DNA of 64,000 nt from CAYULW01 sp964445815 (GTDB lineage: Bacteria; Bacteroidota; Bacteroidia; Flavobacteriales_E; Vicingaceae): the NCBI GenBank assembly GCA_964445815.1, contig CAYULW010000001.1, positions 434,001 to 498,000 on the forward strand, read 5' to 3'. Positions within the stretch are counted from its first letter, which is position 1. Each line of letters starts with the position of its first letter. This document shows, piece after piece, positions 24,505 through 33,360 of this stretch. The position numbers were made by a program, and so were the translations under genes. A model generated the notes under the pieces. That model had not been told where the DNA came from, made no database searches, and saw only the letters and a list, made by a program, of their open reading frames with translations.

Positions 24505-26613
24505 TTAGCTTTCTTTATTTTCAGAAGAAGCTAAATTTTCATTTTTATCTGTATTGTCTGAAGTAATAGATTCACTAGTATCTAGCTTTTCTGGATTTTC
24601 TGACTCTTTATCGTCATCCTTCTTCTCTCTTTTTAAGTTTTTTGCTTTGCCATTTTTATTGGCTTCAATGGTTTCTTCAGGTTCAAAAGCACGTTTGCCA
24701 AAAATTTGTTCCACATCTTCTTTAAAAATAACTTCTTTCTCTAACAAAAGCTCCGCAAGTTTAGTGAGCTCTTCTTTATGATCGGATAGTATATTTTTTG
24801 TTCTGGCATAAGCTTCCTCAATCATCTTACTGACTTCTTCATCAATAAGTTGACCTGTACGCTCGCTATATGGTTTCTGAAAATTGTACTCGCTTTGGCC
24901 ACTTGAATCATAAAAAGAGATGTTACCGACTTTGTCATTTAGGCCATATACGGAAACCATGGCATAAGCTTGCTTTGTCACTTTTTCTAAATCACTAAGT
25001 GCTCCCGTTGATACTTTCCCAAACATGATTTCTTCAGCAGCTCGGCCTCCTAAAGCAGCACACATTTCATCCAACATTTGCTCCTTGGTTGTAATTTGTC
25101 TTTCTTCAGGAAGATACCAAGCGGCTCCAAGAGAACGACCTCTTGGTACAATAGTCACTTTGACCAAAGGTGAAGCATATTTAACTAACCAACTTACAGA
25201 GGCATGTCCTGCTTCGTGATAAGCAATGACCTTTTTCTCGTTAGCTGTGATAATCTTGTTTTTCTTTTCAAGACCACCAATCACGCGGTCAACAGCATCT
25301 AAAAAGTCTTGCTGAGAAATGCTTTTTTTCTTTTTTCTAGCTGCAATTAAAGCGGCCTCATTACAAATATTTGCAATGTCAGCACCTGAAAAGCCAGGGG
25401 TTTGCTTGCCTAAAAACTCAATGTCAACACTATTGTCCAATTTTAGTGGCTTGATATGCACTTTGAAAATTTCTATTCTTTCAGTTAAATCTGGTAGATC
25501 AACATGAATTTGTCGATCGAATCGTCCCGGACGAAGAAGTGCTCGGTCTAAAATTTCAGCACGGTTGGTTGCGGCGAGGAGAATGACTCCACTATTGGTT
25601 CCAAAACCGTCCATTTCTGTCAACAATTGGTTGAGTGTATTTTCTCTTTCGTCATTTCCACCTTGTATGGCACCCTTGCCTCTTGCTCTTCCAATGGCAT
25701 CTATTTCATCAATAAATACAATAGCAGGTGCTTTTTCTTTGGCCTGCTTAAATAAATCACGTACCCTAGATGCACCAACACCGACAAACATTTCAACGAA
25801 ATCGGAGCCGGATAAACTAAAGAAAGGAACCTGAGCTTCACCTGCCACAGCCTTTGCTAACAATGTTTTTCCTGTCCCCGGAGGGCCTACAAGTAATGCT
25901 CCTTTTGGAATCTTTGCACCAAGTTCGGTATAGCGTTTTGGATTTTTTAGGAACTCTACGATTTCTTCTATTTCCACCTTAGCTTCTTCCAATCCGGCAA
26001 CATCATTAAATGAAATGTTGACATTTTTTTCTTTATCAAATAAGGTCGCCTTCGATTTCCCAATATTGAATAGCTGTCCACCTGCGCCACCTGCACCACC
26101 GGTCATGCGCCTCATAATAAACAACCAGAAAGCAATAATAATGGCAATTGGCAATAGCCAAGAAAGCAATTCCCCTATATAGTTGTTTCTTGTTTCGTAT
26201 TCAGGATGAATTCGATTTTCTTCTGAAAAATCTTTTTGTACACGGTTCAAATCATCATTAAACTGATCTATCGTTCCAATTTTTAAGAAATAATGAGGGC
26301 CGTAATTATTTGTTCCCCCAAAACCGTCTTTTTTGACATCATTGTATTTCTCTTGTTGCAGAGCTTCAGGTTTAATATAAATCTCTGCAACGGACTCGTT
26401 GTTCATGGTTACAACAACCAGACGTTTAACTTCATTTGTTTTAAGCATTTCAGAAACAAACTTGTTCCAAGTTGTTTTCTTCTCTCCACCACCAATTTGA
26501 AAAAGTTGCGTCCCTATAAGTAAAACACCAATTATTGCATATATCCAATAAAAGTTAAACTGTTTTTTGCCTCCTTTTTTCGGCGATTTATTATTTCCCT
26601 TTTTTTCTGCCAT
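24505..26613 (-). CDS. ftsH: ATP-dependent zinc metalloprotease FtsH
   Basis: Membrane-anchored AAA+ protease that degrades damaged membrane proteins and regulatory proteins. Of 702 residues: TM1 about 22-40, periplasmic domain to about 145, TM2 about 150-168, AAA domain with Walker A GPPGTGKT (243-250), Walker B IVFIDEID (298-305) and the second region of homology around 345-368, zinc site HEAGH (466-470). The C-terminal tail after about 640 is a low-complexity, strongly charged Lys/Glu/Asp/Ser stretch. It lies 6 bases after rsfS. Confidence 0.97.
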   Translation of the reverse strand: MAEKKGNNKSPKKGGKKQFNFYWIYAIIGVLLIGTQLFQIGGGEKKTTWNKFVSEMLKTNEVKRLVVVTMNNESVAEIYIKPEALQQEKYNDVKKDGFGGTNNYGPHYFLKIGTIDQFNDDLNRVQKDFSEENRIHPEYETRNNYIGELLSWLLPIAIIIAFWLFIMRRMTGGAGGAGGQLFNIGKSKATLFDKEKNVNISFNDVAGLEEAKVEIEEIVEFLKNPKRYTELGAKIPKGALLVGPPGTGKTLLAKAVAGEAQVPFFSLSGSDFVEMFVGVGASRVRDLFKQAKEKAPAIVFIDEIDAIGRARGKGAIQGGNDERENTLNQLLTEMDGFGTNSGVILLAATNRAEILDRALLRPGRFDRQIHVDLPDLTERIEIFKVHIKPLKLDNSVDIEFLGKQTPGFSGADIANICNEAALIAARKKKKSISQQDFLDAVDRVIGGLEKKNKIITANEKKVIAYHEAGHASVSWLVKYASPLVKVTIVPRGRSLGAAWYLPEERQITTKEQMLDEMCAALGGRAAEEIMFGKVSTGALSDLEKVTKQAYAMVSVYGLNDKVGNISFYDSSGQSEYNFQKPYSERTGQLIDEEVSKMIEEAYARTKNILSDHKEELTKLAELLLEKEVIFKEDVEQIFGKRAFEPEETIEANKNGKAKNLKREKKDDDKESENPEKLDTSESITSDNTDKNENLASSENKES

Positions 26614-26619
26614 TTTAGA

Positions 26620-27009
26620 CTAATATTCTGCTTCTATATCATTTCTTTCTGCATCAGCCCAAAGTTCTTCCAAGTTGAAAAATAACCTTTTCTCAGGTTG
26701 AAAAATATGAGCTACAACATTCACGTAATCTAGCAATACCCACTCGCCATTTTGTGTCCCTTCTACATGCCAAGGCTTTTCTCCAAGTCCCTTTCTTACT
26801 TCTTCTTCTATTGAGTCTTTTATCGCAAGAATTTGAGTAGAAGAGTTAGCTTCGCATATAATAAAGTAGTCACTTACTGCACCGTCAACTCCACGCAAAT
26901 TAAGTTGTGTGATGTTTTCTCCTTTTTTTTCTTGTATGCCGTAAATTACTTTAGCTGCCAAATCGTCTGAATCTACAGCTTTTGAAGTTTTTGTCATGAG
27001 TTTGTGCAA
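26620..27009 (-). CDS. rsfS: Ribosome silencing factor RsfS
   Basis: Binds uL14 and blocks subunit joining when nutrients are scarce. The 129-residue product has the DUF143 core: DYFIICEANSSTQILAIKDSIEEE, KPWHVEGTQNGEWVLLDYVNVVAHIF. First gene of the minus-strand operon rsfS-ftsH-DUF2007-cdsA-psd(-lipoprotein). Its promoter -7 box lies at 27018-27025, only 9 bases before the start codon as annotated, so an internal ATG (for example MTKTSK, five residues in) could be used instead. Confidence 0.93.
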   Translation of the reverse strand: MHKLMTKTSKAVDSDDLAAKVIYGIQEKKGENITQLNLRGVDGAVSDYFIICEANSSTQILAIKDSIEEEVRKGLGEKPWHVEGTQNGEWVLLDYVNVVAHIFQPEKRLFFNLEELWADAERNDIEAEY

Positions 27010-27017
27010 TAATTTTA

Positions 27018-27025
27018 CAAAAGTA
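27018..27025 (-). promoter_or_regulatory. -7 box for the rsfS-ftsH-cdsA-psd operon
   Basis: Minus strand TACTTTTG, an exact TAnnTTTG match, in the 72-base divergent gap to birA. Its closeness to the first ATG (27009) implies a very short leader or a start a few codons downstream. Confidence 0.5.
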
Positions 27026-27081
27026 CTGAAATTAGATTCCTTTTTTTGTGACTTTTATAGCTTCTAATGCCTTTATTTTAA

Positions 27082-27828
27082 ATGATTTCAAGCCAATTTA
27101 ATTGTTCATTAATTCGATTATCTGAAACTACATCTACCAATAGTTATGCCTTAGAACTTATTCGACAAAAGAAAGCGAATGAAGGTACACTTGTACTAAG
27201 CGAATATCAGAGTCAAGGGAAAGGGCAGCAAGGTAATTTATGGGAGTCGGAGAAAGCTAAGAATCTGCTAATGAGCTTAATAATTCATCCTAAGCTTAAG
27301 GTAGAGAACCGTTTTTTTATAAGTCAATGTGTAGCATTAGGCATAAAATCTTATTTAGACAGTTTGTCAGTTGGTATTGTGCAGATCAAATGGCCCAATG
27401 ATATACTTGTTAATAAAGATAAAATTGCCGGAATATTGATCGAAAATTTTATAGAGAAAGATGAGATTCATACTTCTATAATTGGCATTGGCTTAAACGT
27501 AAATCAATTGAAATTTAAAGAATACGATCGTACAGCGATTTCACTGTGTCAACTACAGAGTGTTTTATTTGATTTAGACGAAGTAAGAAAACAATTAGTT
27601 AATCATTTAGTAGAAGCATTCAGGGCGTTTGACTTACATGGTAAATCATATATCCAGACTCATTATCTACAATACCTTTATGGGTATCATGAAACACTTG
27701 ATTTCGAAGATATCCAAGGGAGGTTTAAAGGAAAAATAGCACACATCGACCGCAATGGCATGATACAAGTTTGGCGTAATGGCAGGTTGTGCTCTTATGA
27801 CATGAAAGAATTAAAGTTTATAGCTTGA
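27082..27828 (+). CDS. birA: Biotin-[acetyl-CoA carboxylase] ligase
   Basis: Attaches biotin to the carrier domain of biotin-dependent carboxylases. The 248-residue catalytic-only form lacks the N-terminal DNA-binding domain of E. coli BirA, so it is not a repressor. Motifs: TTSTNSYA, the biotinyl-AMP loop SQGKGQQGNLWESE (normally GRGxxGRxW; here the arginines are replaced by K and N), KWPNDILVNKDKIAGILIEN, and a C-terminal SH3-like domain. It diverges from rsfS and overlaps the convergent gene by 11 bases. Confidence 0.92.
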   Translation: MISSQFNCSLIRLSETTSTNSYALELIRQKKANEGTLVLSEYQSQGKGQQGNLWESEKAKNLLMSLIIHPKLKVENRFFISQCVALGIKSYLDSLSVGIVQIKWPNDILVNKDKIAGILIENFIEKDEIHTSIIGIGLNVNQLKFKEYDRTAISLCQLQSVLFDLDEVRKQLVNHLVEAFRAFDLHGKSYIQTHYLQYLYGYHETLDFEDIQGRFKGKIAHIDRNGMIQVWRNGRLCSYDMKELKFIA

Positions 27829-28219
27829 GGGTGGTAGCTTTATCAACGAGAAGATTAAAGAAGTTTGTTAGCGGCTTTTCAACCATCATTTTCATAAAAG
27901 GATTAATATCTCCCTTAAAAATCATGTATGCCTCAGTATCTGATTCTTTTGACTTAATATGAATATCCAGAGTAAATGAAAATGGTACTTTCCCAAATGA
28001 ACTGATATTAATATACTCATGCGGTGTGGTGCCTTCTTTTTTTAAACCAATACGAGCCATTCCTTTTATTGTAAATTCACATTGATCTTCATCCGAACTC
28101 CATTTCTCAATTTTGTCTTCCGGCATTAATTGCTCAAAATTATTTAAGTCAGATAGAAAGTTGAATAATTTCTCTTGTGAAGACTCAGTTGTTTTATGGT
28201 GTGTTTCTATTGTTGTCAT
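27818..28219 (-). CDS. SRPBCC/START-like domain protein
   Basis: A 133-residue protein with the helix-grip fold pattern of polyketide-cyclase-like proteins: KLFNFLSDLNNFEQLMPEDKIEKW, FTIKGMARIGLKK, FTLDIHIKSKE, MMVEKPLTNFFNLLVDKA. The start MTTIETHHKT at 28219 is chosen because its ATG overlaps the pyrE stop (ATGA); an earlier ATG at 28255 lies inside pyrE. Ligand unknown. Cotranscribed with pyrE. Confidence 0.8.
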   Translation of the reverse strand: MTTIETHHKTTESSQEKLFNFLSDLNNFEQLMPEDKIEKWSSDEDQCEFTIKGMARIGLKKEGTTPHEYINISSFGKVPFSFTLDIHIKSKESDTEAYMIFKGDINPFMKMMVEKPLTNFFNLLVDKATTLKL

Positions 28220-28863
28220 GCGTAAGTATTCCAATGTGCCGGATCTTCTCTCCATGCTTTGAGTGAAGACACATCTTCTGAGCTAATATACCCTTTTTCT
28301 ACGGCAGTTTCTATTAAATAATTGTAATTGCTAAGAGCAATTAATGGACATTTATAAGTCTCAAAATTGTCTTTTGCAACTTGAAAATCATAGGTAAAAA
28401 TGGCTAGCATGCCAACAACGTTACATCCATAAGCTCTTAAAGCATCGACAGCTTTAAGACTGCTCATTCCAGTTGAAACGAGGTCTTCAATGACAATCAC
28501 TCGCTGTCCTGAGGTCAAGTCTCCTTCAATTTGATTTTGCAGACCATGACCTTTGGAAGAAGAACGAACATATCCAAAAGGCAGCTCAAGTTCTTGTGCA
28601 ATCAGAGCACCTTGAGCGATGCCTCCGGTTGCCACACCAACTATGGCATCTACTTGACCAAAGTGGTCTTGTATGGCTTCCACGAATTTTTGACGAATGA
28701 AGGTTCTTACTTTAGGGTATGACAGGGTTTTTCTATTGTCACAATAAATAGGAGAATACCACCCTGAAGCCCATTGAAATGGTTGCTCTTTGTTCAATCT
28801 GATGGCTTTGATTTGGAGTAAAAACTCGGCTACTTTTTCTGCCGTTTCTTGGTTAATTTTCAT
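28216..28863 (-). CDS. pyrE: Orotate phosphoribosyltransferase
   Basis: Fifth step of de novo UMP synthesis, joining orotate to PRPP. The 215-residue enzyme has FQWASGWYSPIYCDNR at the orotate site, VGVATGGIAQGALIA, and the PRPP loop VIVIEDLVSTGMSSL. It is one base short of abutting the divergent NUDIX gene, with starts only 2 bases apart (28863 and 28866), so the two promoters must lie inside each other's coding sequence or overlap. Confidence 0.95.
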   Translation of the reverse strand: MKINQETAEKVAEFLLQIKAIRLNKEQPFQWASGWYSPIYCDNRKTLSYPKVRTFIRQKFVEAIQDHFGQVDAIVGVATGGIAQGALIAQELELPFGYVRSSSKGHGLQNQIEGDLTSGQRVIVIEDLVSTGMSSLKAVDALRAYGCNVVGMLAIFTYDFQVAKDNFETYKCPLIALSNYNYLIETAVEKGYISSEDVSSLKAWREDPAHWNTYA

Positions 28864-28865
28864 GC

Positions 28866-29486
28866 GTGCAAAAGTATCAAGTTTTTATCAACGAGCATTC
28901 AATAAGCTTTCAGTCAATATCCAAAAATGTAGAGATTGTTGATAATTTTTTCGGTTGTGTTTACCCGAATGAACACGAAATAGAGGTCTTACTTGATTAT
29001 TTAGTTTGTGAGGAAAAACCCAGACGCATATACCTATTTGATAATGAGCCCGAACTACTGTGGCAGAAATTTAAGAGTCAATTCAAAATTATAGAAGCTG
29101 CCGGAGGTGTTGTTAAAAATGAGAAGCATCAGTTTCTTGTCATTCATCGCCTGGGGAAATGGGATTTGCCAAAAGGTAAGATTGAATTAGGTGAGCGGGC
29201 TCCAATTGCCGCTGTAAGGGAAGTAAAAGAAGAATGTGGTCTTCAAGATGTAGAGATAAGCCGCCCTCTGACGACTTCCTATCACATGTATAAGATAGAT
29301 AATGATTGGATTTTAAAACCTACGTTTTGGTTTGAGATGTTTAGCTCAGATCATTCTTCACTTCATCCTCAGGTTGAAGAAGACATTGATCAGGTGCTTT
29401 GGTGTGATCGTCAAGATTTTCTCTTAAAGATGGAAATTACTTATGCCAGCTTACGGGAAGTGCTTAAGCAATACAAAGAGATTTAG
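28866..29486 (+). CDS. NUDIX hydrolase
   Basis: A 206-residue protein whose second half is a NUDIX domain with a perfect box, GKIELGERAPIAAVREVKEECGL, within residues about 105-127 after HRLGKWDLPK. The first 75 residues are a lineage-specific N-terminal extension. NUDIX enzymes hydrolyse nucleoside diphosphates linked to another moiety; the substrate is not deducible. The start is GTG. The stop overlaps the convergent TlpA-like gene by 4 bases. Confidence 0.9.
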   Translation: MQKYQVFINEHSISFQSISKNVEIVDNFFGCVYPNEHEIEVLLDYLVCEEKPRRIYLFDNEPELLWQKFKSQFKIIEAAGGVVKNEKHQFLVIHRLGKWDLPKGKIELGERAPIAAVREVKEECGLQDVEISRPLTTSYHMYKIDNDWILKPTFWFEMFSSDHSSLHPQVEEDIDQVLWCDRQDFLLKMEITYASLREVLKQYKEI

Positions 29487-30844
29487 TTTCTTAGTAGTTT
29501 ATAAATTCTTTCTTCTATTTCTACTGGATTAGCTGTATGAGCCTGAATCATTTTTCCTTTGGTGTCGATCAAAAAATAGCTCGGGATTGTTCTTAAGTCA
29601 AACTCTTCAATAACTTTTAAACTCTCATTAATGTGGAATACATTCCAATCAAACTTATAATCTTTTATTGCTGAACGAAAAGTAGAGGCATCATCAATAC
29701 TAATGCTAACAAAATGCATTTGGTCTCCATATTTGTCTTGAAGTTTACGAATGATTTGCATTTCCTTCAAGCTTGGAATGGAATTCATCGACCAGAAGTT
29801 CAGGTAAATCAATTGACCTTTAAAATCATAAAATTGTTGTGCCTGATTTTGTGGATTCCAGATTTTAAAATTAGTTACTATTTTGTTTGGCGAGTTGCGC
29901 TTTAGGTTTTGAATAATGTTTCTTGCAATTTTTTCATTCTCTTCATTCTCAGCTTTTTCAGCTATCTGATTGAGCAGAGTGATGATTTTTTCCTGATCTA
30001 ATCGTTTGATAAAATAAACTTCAAAAAGACCCTGCAGTAAGTACAATTCAGCTTGTTCATCAGAACTTATTTGCTTTGCGATCTTAATCTTTTGCACTGC
30101 TGCCCTCGTGTCTTGATCTAAACTTAAAGCTCTCATTATGTCTAGTCCTTTTTTGCTTAGTGTTAATTGATCAAAGTCATTTTGATAAAACTGTGTCCAA
30201 AAGTTCATGAACTCCTTATGATGGTAGAGAGTGGGTTTATCCTTGAGGTATTTCTTATAGAGCTCTTCTTTTGAACTGTAACTAATGTCTTCCAGGTTAG
30301 CTAGAGCGTAACGATAATATTCACGGGCAAAAACATTGGACTCTTTTTGAATAAGAGGTTGTTTTTTTTGCATATAATCGGCAACGTCTTTATCGGCTTT
30401 TTTTATGGCAAACTTTTGATAATTGGCAGCCATGAATTTTTGATAATCCCGATTAAAGTCTTTGATTTTGGTGTTTAGTTCCTGTGGTTTAGGCAGTATA
30501 AAAATGAGATTTAAGACTTTATTAAAAGCTCTGCCTTCATTAATCGTTGGATCGTATTCCAGGCTAATGTCATAATGATTATGCGGTTCTACATAAAGGC
30601 TGGTTGATTTATTTCCAATCTGAAGAATGACTTGTCTTGTGTTTTTTAAACTAAAATTGAGTTCAAACTGGCCGGAATGTATTTGTGTCTCAACGAGCTT
30701 TTGCTTTTTGTATGTGATGTAATCTTCGTAAATGAATGCTTGAATGGTTTTATTGTCAAAGCCTTTGATGCCCCCTTTGATAGAAGCAGCATGTATAAAG
30801 AAAGCGGAAAAAAAGAAAAGTAATAAAACAAATGGCTTAATCAT
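29483..30844 (-). CDS. TlpA-like thioredoxin-fold protein lacking both active-site cysteines
   Basis: A 453-residue exported protein (signal peptide 1-19, ending IHAAS), with an N-terminal DUF4369-like beta domain (about 20-110), a helical middle, and a C-terminal thioredoxin/TlpA domain (about 318-453). Where TlpA has WxxCxPC this protein has W351-S-M-N-S355-I-P-S358; the cis-proline TIPSYFLID is kept. The serine codons TCC and AGC are each one change from TGC. It therefore cannot act as a thiol oxidoreductase, though the fold and dimer or ligand roles may remain. It is the last gene of a minus-strand operon with coaD, rsmD and DUF3822; ATGA overlap with coaD. Confidence 0.85.
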   Translation of the reverse strand: MIKPFVLLLFFFSAFFIHAASIKGGIKGFDNKTIQAFIYEDYITYKKQKLVETQIHSGQFELNFSLKNTRQVILQIGNKSTSLYVEPHNHYDISLEYDPTINEGRAFNKVLNLIFILPKPQELNTKIKDFNRDYQKFMAANYQKFAIKKADKDVADYMQKKQPLIQKESNVFAREYYRYALANLEDISYSSKEELYKKYLKDKPTLYHHKEFMNFWTQFYQNDFDQLTLSKKGLDIMRALSLDQDTRAAVQKIKIAKQISSDEQAELYLLQGLFEVYFIKRLDQEKIITLLNQIAEKAENEENEKIARNIIQNLKRNSPNKIVTNFKIWNPQNQAQQFYDFKGQLIYLNFWSMNSIPSLKEMQIIRKLQDKYGDQMHFVSISIDDASTFRSAIKDYKFDWNVFHINESLKVIEEFDLRTIPSYFLIDTKGKMIQAHTANPVEIEERIYKLLRN

Positions 30845-31299
30845 AATTTGATATTTGGCGGCAAGAATTGTGAAGCATCTCCACCGTTGCGAATGATATC
30901 ACGAACGATGGAAGAATTTATTGCGGCATACTCCAATTCTGTAAACAGAAAAACAGTTTCTATTTCATCATTTAATTGACGATTCATTTGCGCAATGGAA
31001 CGTTCAAATTCAAAATCTTGCTGATTCCTTAGCCCTCTAAGCAAAAATTTGGCCTTTTTCTTTTCGCAGTAATTCACGGTAAGCCCTTGATAGACATCGG
31101 TGCTTACTTTAGGCTCATTTCTAAATGCATTTTTTATCCATTCTAGTCGCTGATTGAGGTCAAACATGTATTTCTTCTGAGAATTACTGCCAATGGCAAC
31201 AATAACCTCATCAAAGATGGGAATAGCTCTTTTCACAATGGATACATGTCCAAGTGTAATAGGGTCAAAAGAACCTGGAAAAACGGCAATTCTTTTCAT
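30841..31299 (-). CDS. coaD: Phosphopantetheine adenylyltransferase
   Basis: Penultimate step of coenzyme A synthesis. The 152-residue protein starts with VFPGSFDPITLGHVSIV, containing the nucleotidyltransferase TxGH motif (15-18), and has RGLRNQQDFEFE and the C-terminal SSIVRDIIRNGGD (the ISSTxxR-like motif). Overlaps rsmD by 4 bases upstream and the TlpA-like gene by 4 bases downstream. Confidence 0.96.
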   Translation of the reverse strand: MKRIAVFPGSFDPITLGHVSIVKRAIPIFDEVIVAIGSNSQKKYMFDLNQRLEWIKNAFRNEPKVSTDVYQGLTVNYCEKKKAKFLLRGLRNQQDFEFERSIAQMNRQLNDEIETVFLFTELEYAAINSSIVRDIIRNGGDASQFLPPNIKL

Positions 31300-31838
31300 G
31301 TTTTGAATCCTCTAAAGAAAGTAAAGTTAACATTTCCATATTTTTTGCATTCTTCAAATTGAGCATGCTGGTTAAAGCTCGAATGTTTACTATGTTCAAG
31401 AATGAAAAGTCCGTCTTCTTTGAGGAGTTCTAAGTCAAATATCAATTCAGGTAGTGTTTCTAGACTATCTAAATTGTAAGGAGGGTCTGCAAAAATGAGA
31501 TCATACTTTGCATTTAACTGCCTCAAAACATGAAAGGCATTACCCTTTCTGATTTGCCAATTCGTGAGTTCATGTTCATGCTTGAGTTTGTTCATGAATT
31601 TAATACAGCCATAGTGCTGATCAATAGAGGTGCAGCATTTAGCTCCTCTTGATAGGAATTCTAAACTGATATTAGCAGTACCTGCAAATAAATCTAAGAC
31701 ATTTAGCCGATCGAATTCAAGTCGATGATTGAGAACATTAAAGAGGGCTTCTTTGGCAAAATCTGTTGTTGGTCTTACCGGAAGCTGTTTAGGGGCATTA
31801 ATTTTTCTACCCTTGAGCCGACCACCAATTACTCGCAC
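31296..31838 (-). CDS. rsmD: 16S rRNA (guanine966-N2)-methyltransferase RsmD
   Basis: SAM-dependent methylation of G966 in 16S rRNA. The 180-residue protein has RVIGGRLKGRKI, RPTTDFAKEALFNVL, the SAM-binding VLDLFAGTANISLEFLSRGA and the catalytic DPPYN (in LIFADPPYNL). The rsmD-coaD order is common in bacteria. It overlaps the DUF3822 gene by 10 bases. Confidence 0.95.
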   Translation of the reverse strand: MRVIGGRLKGRKINAPKQLPVRPTTDFAKEALFNVLNHRLEFDRLNVLDLFAGTANISLEFLSRGAKCCTSIDQHYGCIKFMNKLKHEHELTNWQIRKGNAFHVLRQLNAKYDLIFADPPYNLDSLETLPELIFDLELLKEDGLFILEHSKHSSFNQHAQFEECKKYGNVNFTFFRGFKT

Positions 31839-32677
31839 AAATAGAGATTGTAAAGTGAAAAATAGTAATGATTGGCTATGGGAGACAGTATGCTACTGTA
31901 TTTAAGCTGTGATGGTTTCTTCATCCATTCGGTATGTCTGATGTATTGATACAGTAATTGAAAAATAGAACCTTCCTCTTCCAATTGGCCTGCAACACTT
32001 AGCTTGACCTTTTCTCTATCTAAACCAACTTGCTCCCAAACAAAAAGAAGATAATACATTAAATCTTCAGCTGCTTTAAACTCGAATGAGTTATACAGCT
32101 GAAGGTTGTTCTTTTTGTAGATGGCAATATCAAAGCGATCATCATTGATTTCAATAAAACACTCATCATTTTCCGATTTGAGCAGATGAGTAGCCTCTAT
32201 AAATGGTTTGGCTATCGGTAGAACCTTTAAGCCTTCGAAGGCTGACCTTAGTTCTCTTTCAATGTCTTGGTGAATACCAAAAATGCAATTTGACTTTAAA
32301 CTTTCAATCGATGCTGAGTAGATGTTGACTTTCGATCTGTCAAATGTTTGGTTAAAACTCAGATAGTCTGAATGAGCATTTTCAGAATACAAATCAATAG
32401 GAACAAGAGTGTGAAATTGATTTGCTATAATTAAGCTTTTGCTCTTGCATAATGCATTGCTTTTTGCAAAGTTATGCACTGTTTCTTTGAATGAACCGAT
32501 GCTATTAAATGGAAGAATTTCCAGTCCGACATACTTTTGATTCTCAATATCTAGCCAAGCAGCAATCAGGGAATGTGCACTCAGTTGCATGCTTAGATGC
32601 AATTGATGCAAACGATTAATATAGAATTGATCGAAGTACCGCTTTTCCAAAATATCAGCGGAATTTGATGATCTCAA
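31829..32677 (-). CDS. DUF3822 family protein
   Basis: A 282-residue protein next to rsmD, as is standard in Bacteroidota. It resembles the actin-like ATPase fold of the FtsA/PilM group: LHLSMQLSAHSLIAAWLDIENQKYVGLE at the start and DIAIYKKNNLQLYNSFEF then VKLSVAGQLEEEGSIF. Nucleotide binding is not obvious. It abuts the next upstream gene (a pilin-like membrane protein), which could hint at a PilM-type partnership, but this is conjecture. Confidence 0.75.
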   Translation of the reverse strand: MRSSNSADILEKRYFDQFYINRLHQLHLSMQLSAHSLIAAWLDIENQKYVGLEILPFNSIGSFKETVHNFAKSNALCKSKSLIIANQFHTLVPIDLYSENAHSDYLSFNQTFDRSKVNIYSASIESLKSNCIFGIHQDIERELRSAFEGLKVLPIAKPFIEATHLLKSENDECFIEINDDRFDIAIYKKNNLQLYNSFEFKAAEDLMYYLLFVWEQVGLDREKVKLSVAGQLEEEGSIFQLLYQYIRHTEWMKKPSQLKYSSILSPIANHYYFSLYNLYLCE

Positions 32678-33256
32678 TTACCAGTTTCCTGTTGTTATAG
32701 GTTCAGTAAGTGAGCCTACTTTCAACACATCTTTGAGATCTATGTTTTCATTTTTAGTATCTAAGCCATTGTATACATCTTCAAACTTTGCAGAAGCTTC
32801 AAACACATTAACATTGACCTTATTCTTTTCAATAATATCCGCTTTCATCTTAAACTCGTTTCCTTCTGAAAAAGGAATAATGCGTAACGAATCTACAGGA
32901 TAATCGTCGGGAAAAATAGTTCTAGCAGGAACTAAAGCTGTATCTCTGATAACAATTCCCAATTCAACCGCCTCAACTTCAGTAAGCGTATCAGGTACAT
33001 TTCCAATTGCTTTAATAATGGTTAACGAATCGCTTGTGAGAAAATGAATGAGTTCATCAAAGTTTGCGGCATAGCGTCCCTTTTCTGTTTTAAATTCTTT
33101 TTGAGCAGTTACTACGTCCATTAAACGCTCTTGAACAACTAATCTTCTTTGTTCAGCTTTTTCCTGAAAAATAATTTTGTCCTGAATGCCGGAATAAATG
33201 AAGTATGCTAAAACAATTGCAACAACTGCAAGAACTAACTGTATGGCGATTTTCAT
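32678..33256 (-). CDS. Membrane-anchored protein with pilin-like N-terminus, unknown function
   Basis: A 192-residue protein with one N-terminal membrane helix (about 5-22, AIQLVLAVVAIVLAYFIYSG) continuing into an amphipathic helix and the segment VVTAQKEFKTEKGRYAANFDELIHFL, which looks like the start of type II pseudopilins. No prepilin cleavage site is evident. The rest is acidic and beta-rich. First gene of the operon through DUF3822, rsmD, coaD and the TlpA-like protein; it diverges from the RecD-like helicase gene. Confidence 0.7.
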   Translation of the reverse strand: MKIAIQLVLAVVAIVLAYFIYSGIQDKIIFQEKAEQRRLVVQERLMDVVTAQKEFKTEKGRYAANFDELIHFLTSDSLTIIKAIGNVPDTLTEVEAVELGIVIRDTALVPARTIFPDDYPVDSLRIIPFSEGNEFKMKADIIEKNKVNVNVFEASAKFEDVYNGLDTKNENIDLKDVLKVGSLTEPITTGNW

Positions 33257-33337
33257 AGTTTTCTCAATTTATCGAATGGACACAAATCTACAATTTTTTT
33301 GTAGGTTTTGTAATGCTTTATTGCATTAGATTTAGGT

Positions 33338-33345
33338 TAAATTTG
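33338..33345 (+). promoter_or_regulatory. -7 box for the RecD-like helicase gene
   Basis: TAAATTTG, an exact Bacteroidota -7 element, 16 bases before the ATG at 33361. It lies inside the longer possible frame beginning at 33313 and so supports the shorter start. Confidence 0.5.
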
Positions 33346-33360
33346 GACACAACTCAAGGT

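Noticed and set aside
33313..33360. Possible N-terminal extension of the RecD-like helicase
   Set aside because: Contains the promoter -7 box and is unlike helicase N-termini; ATG 33361 is adopted.
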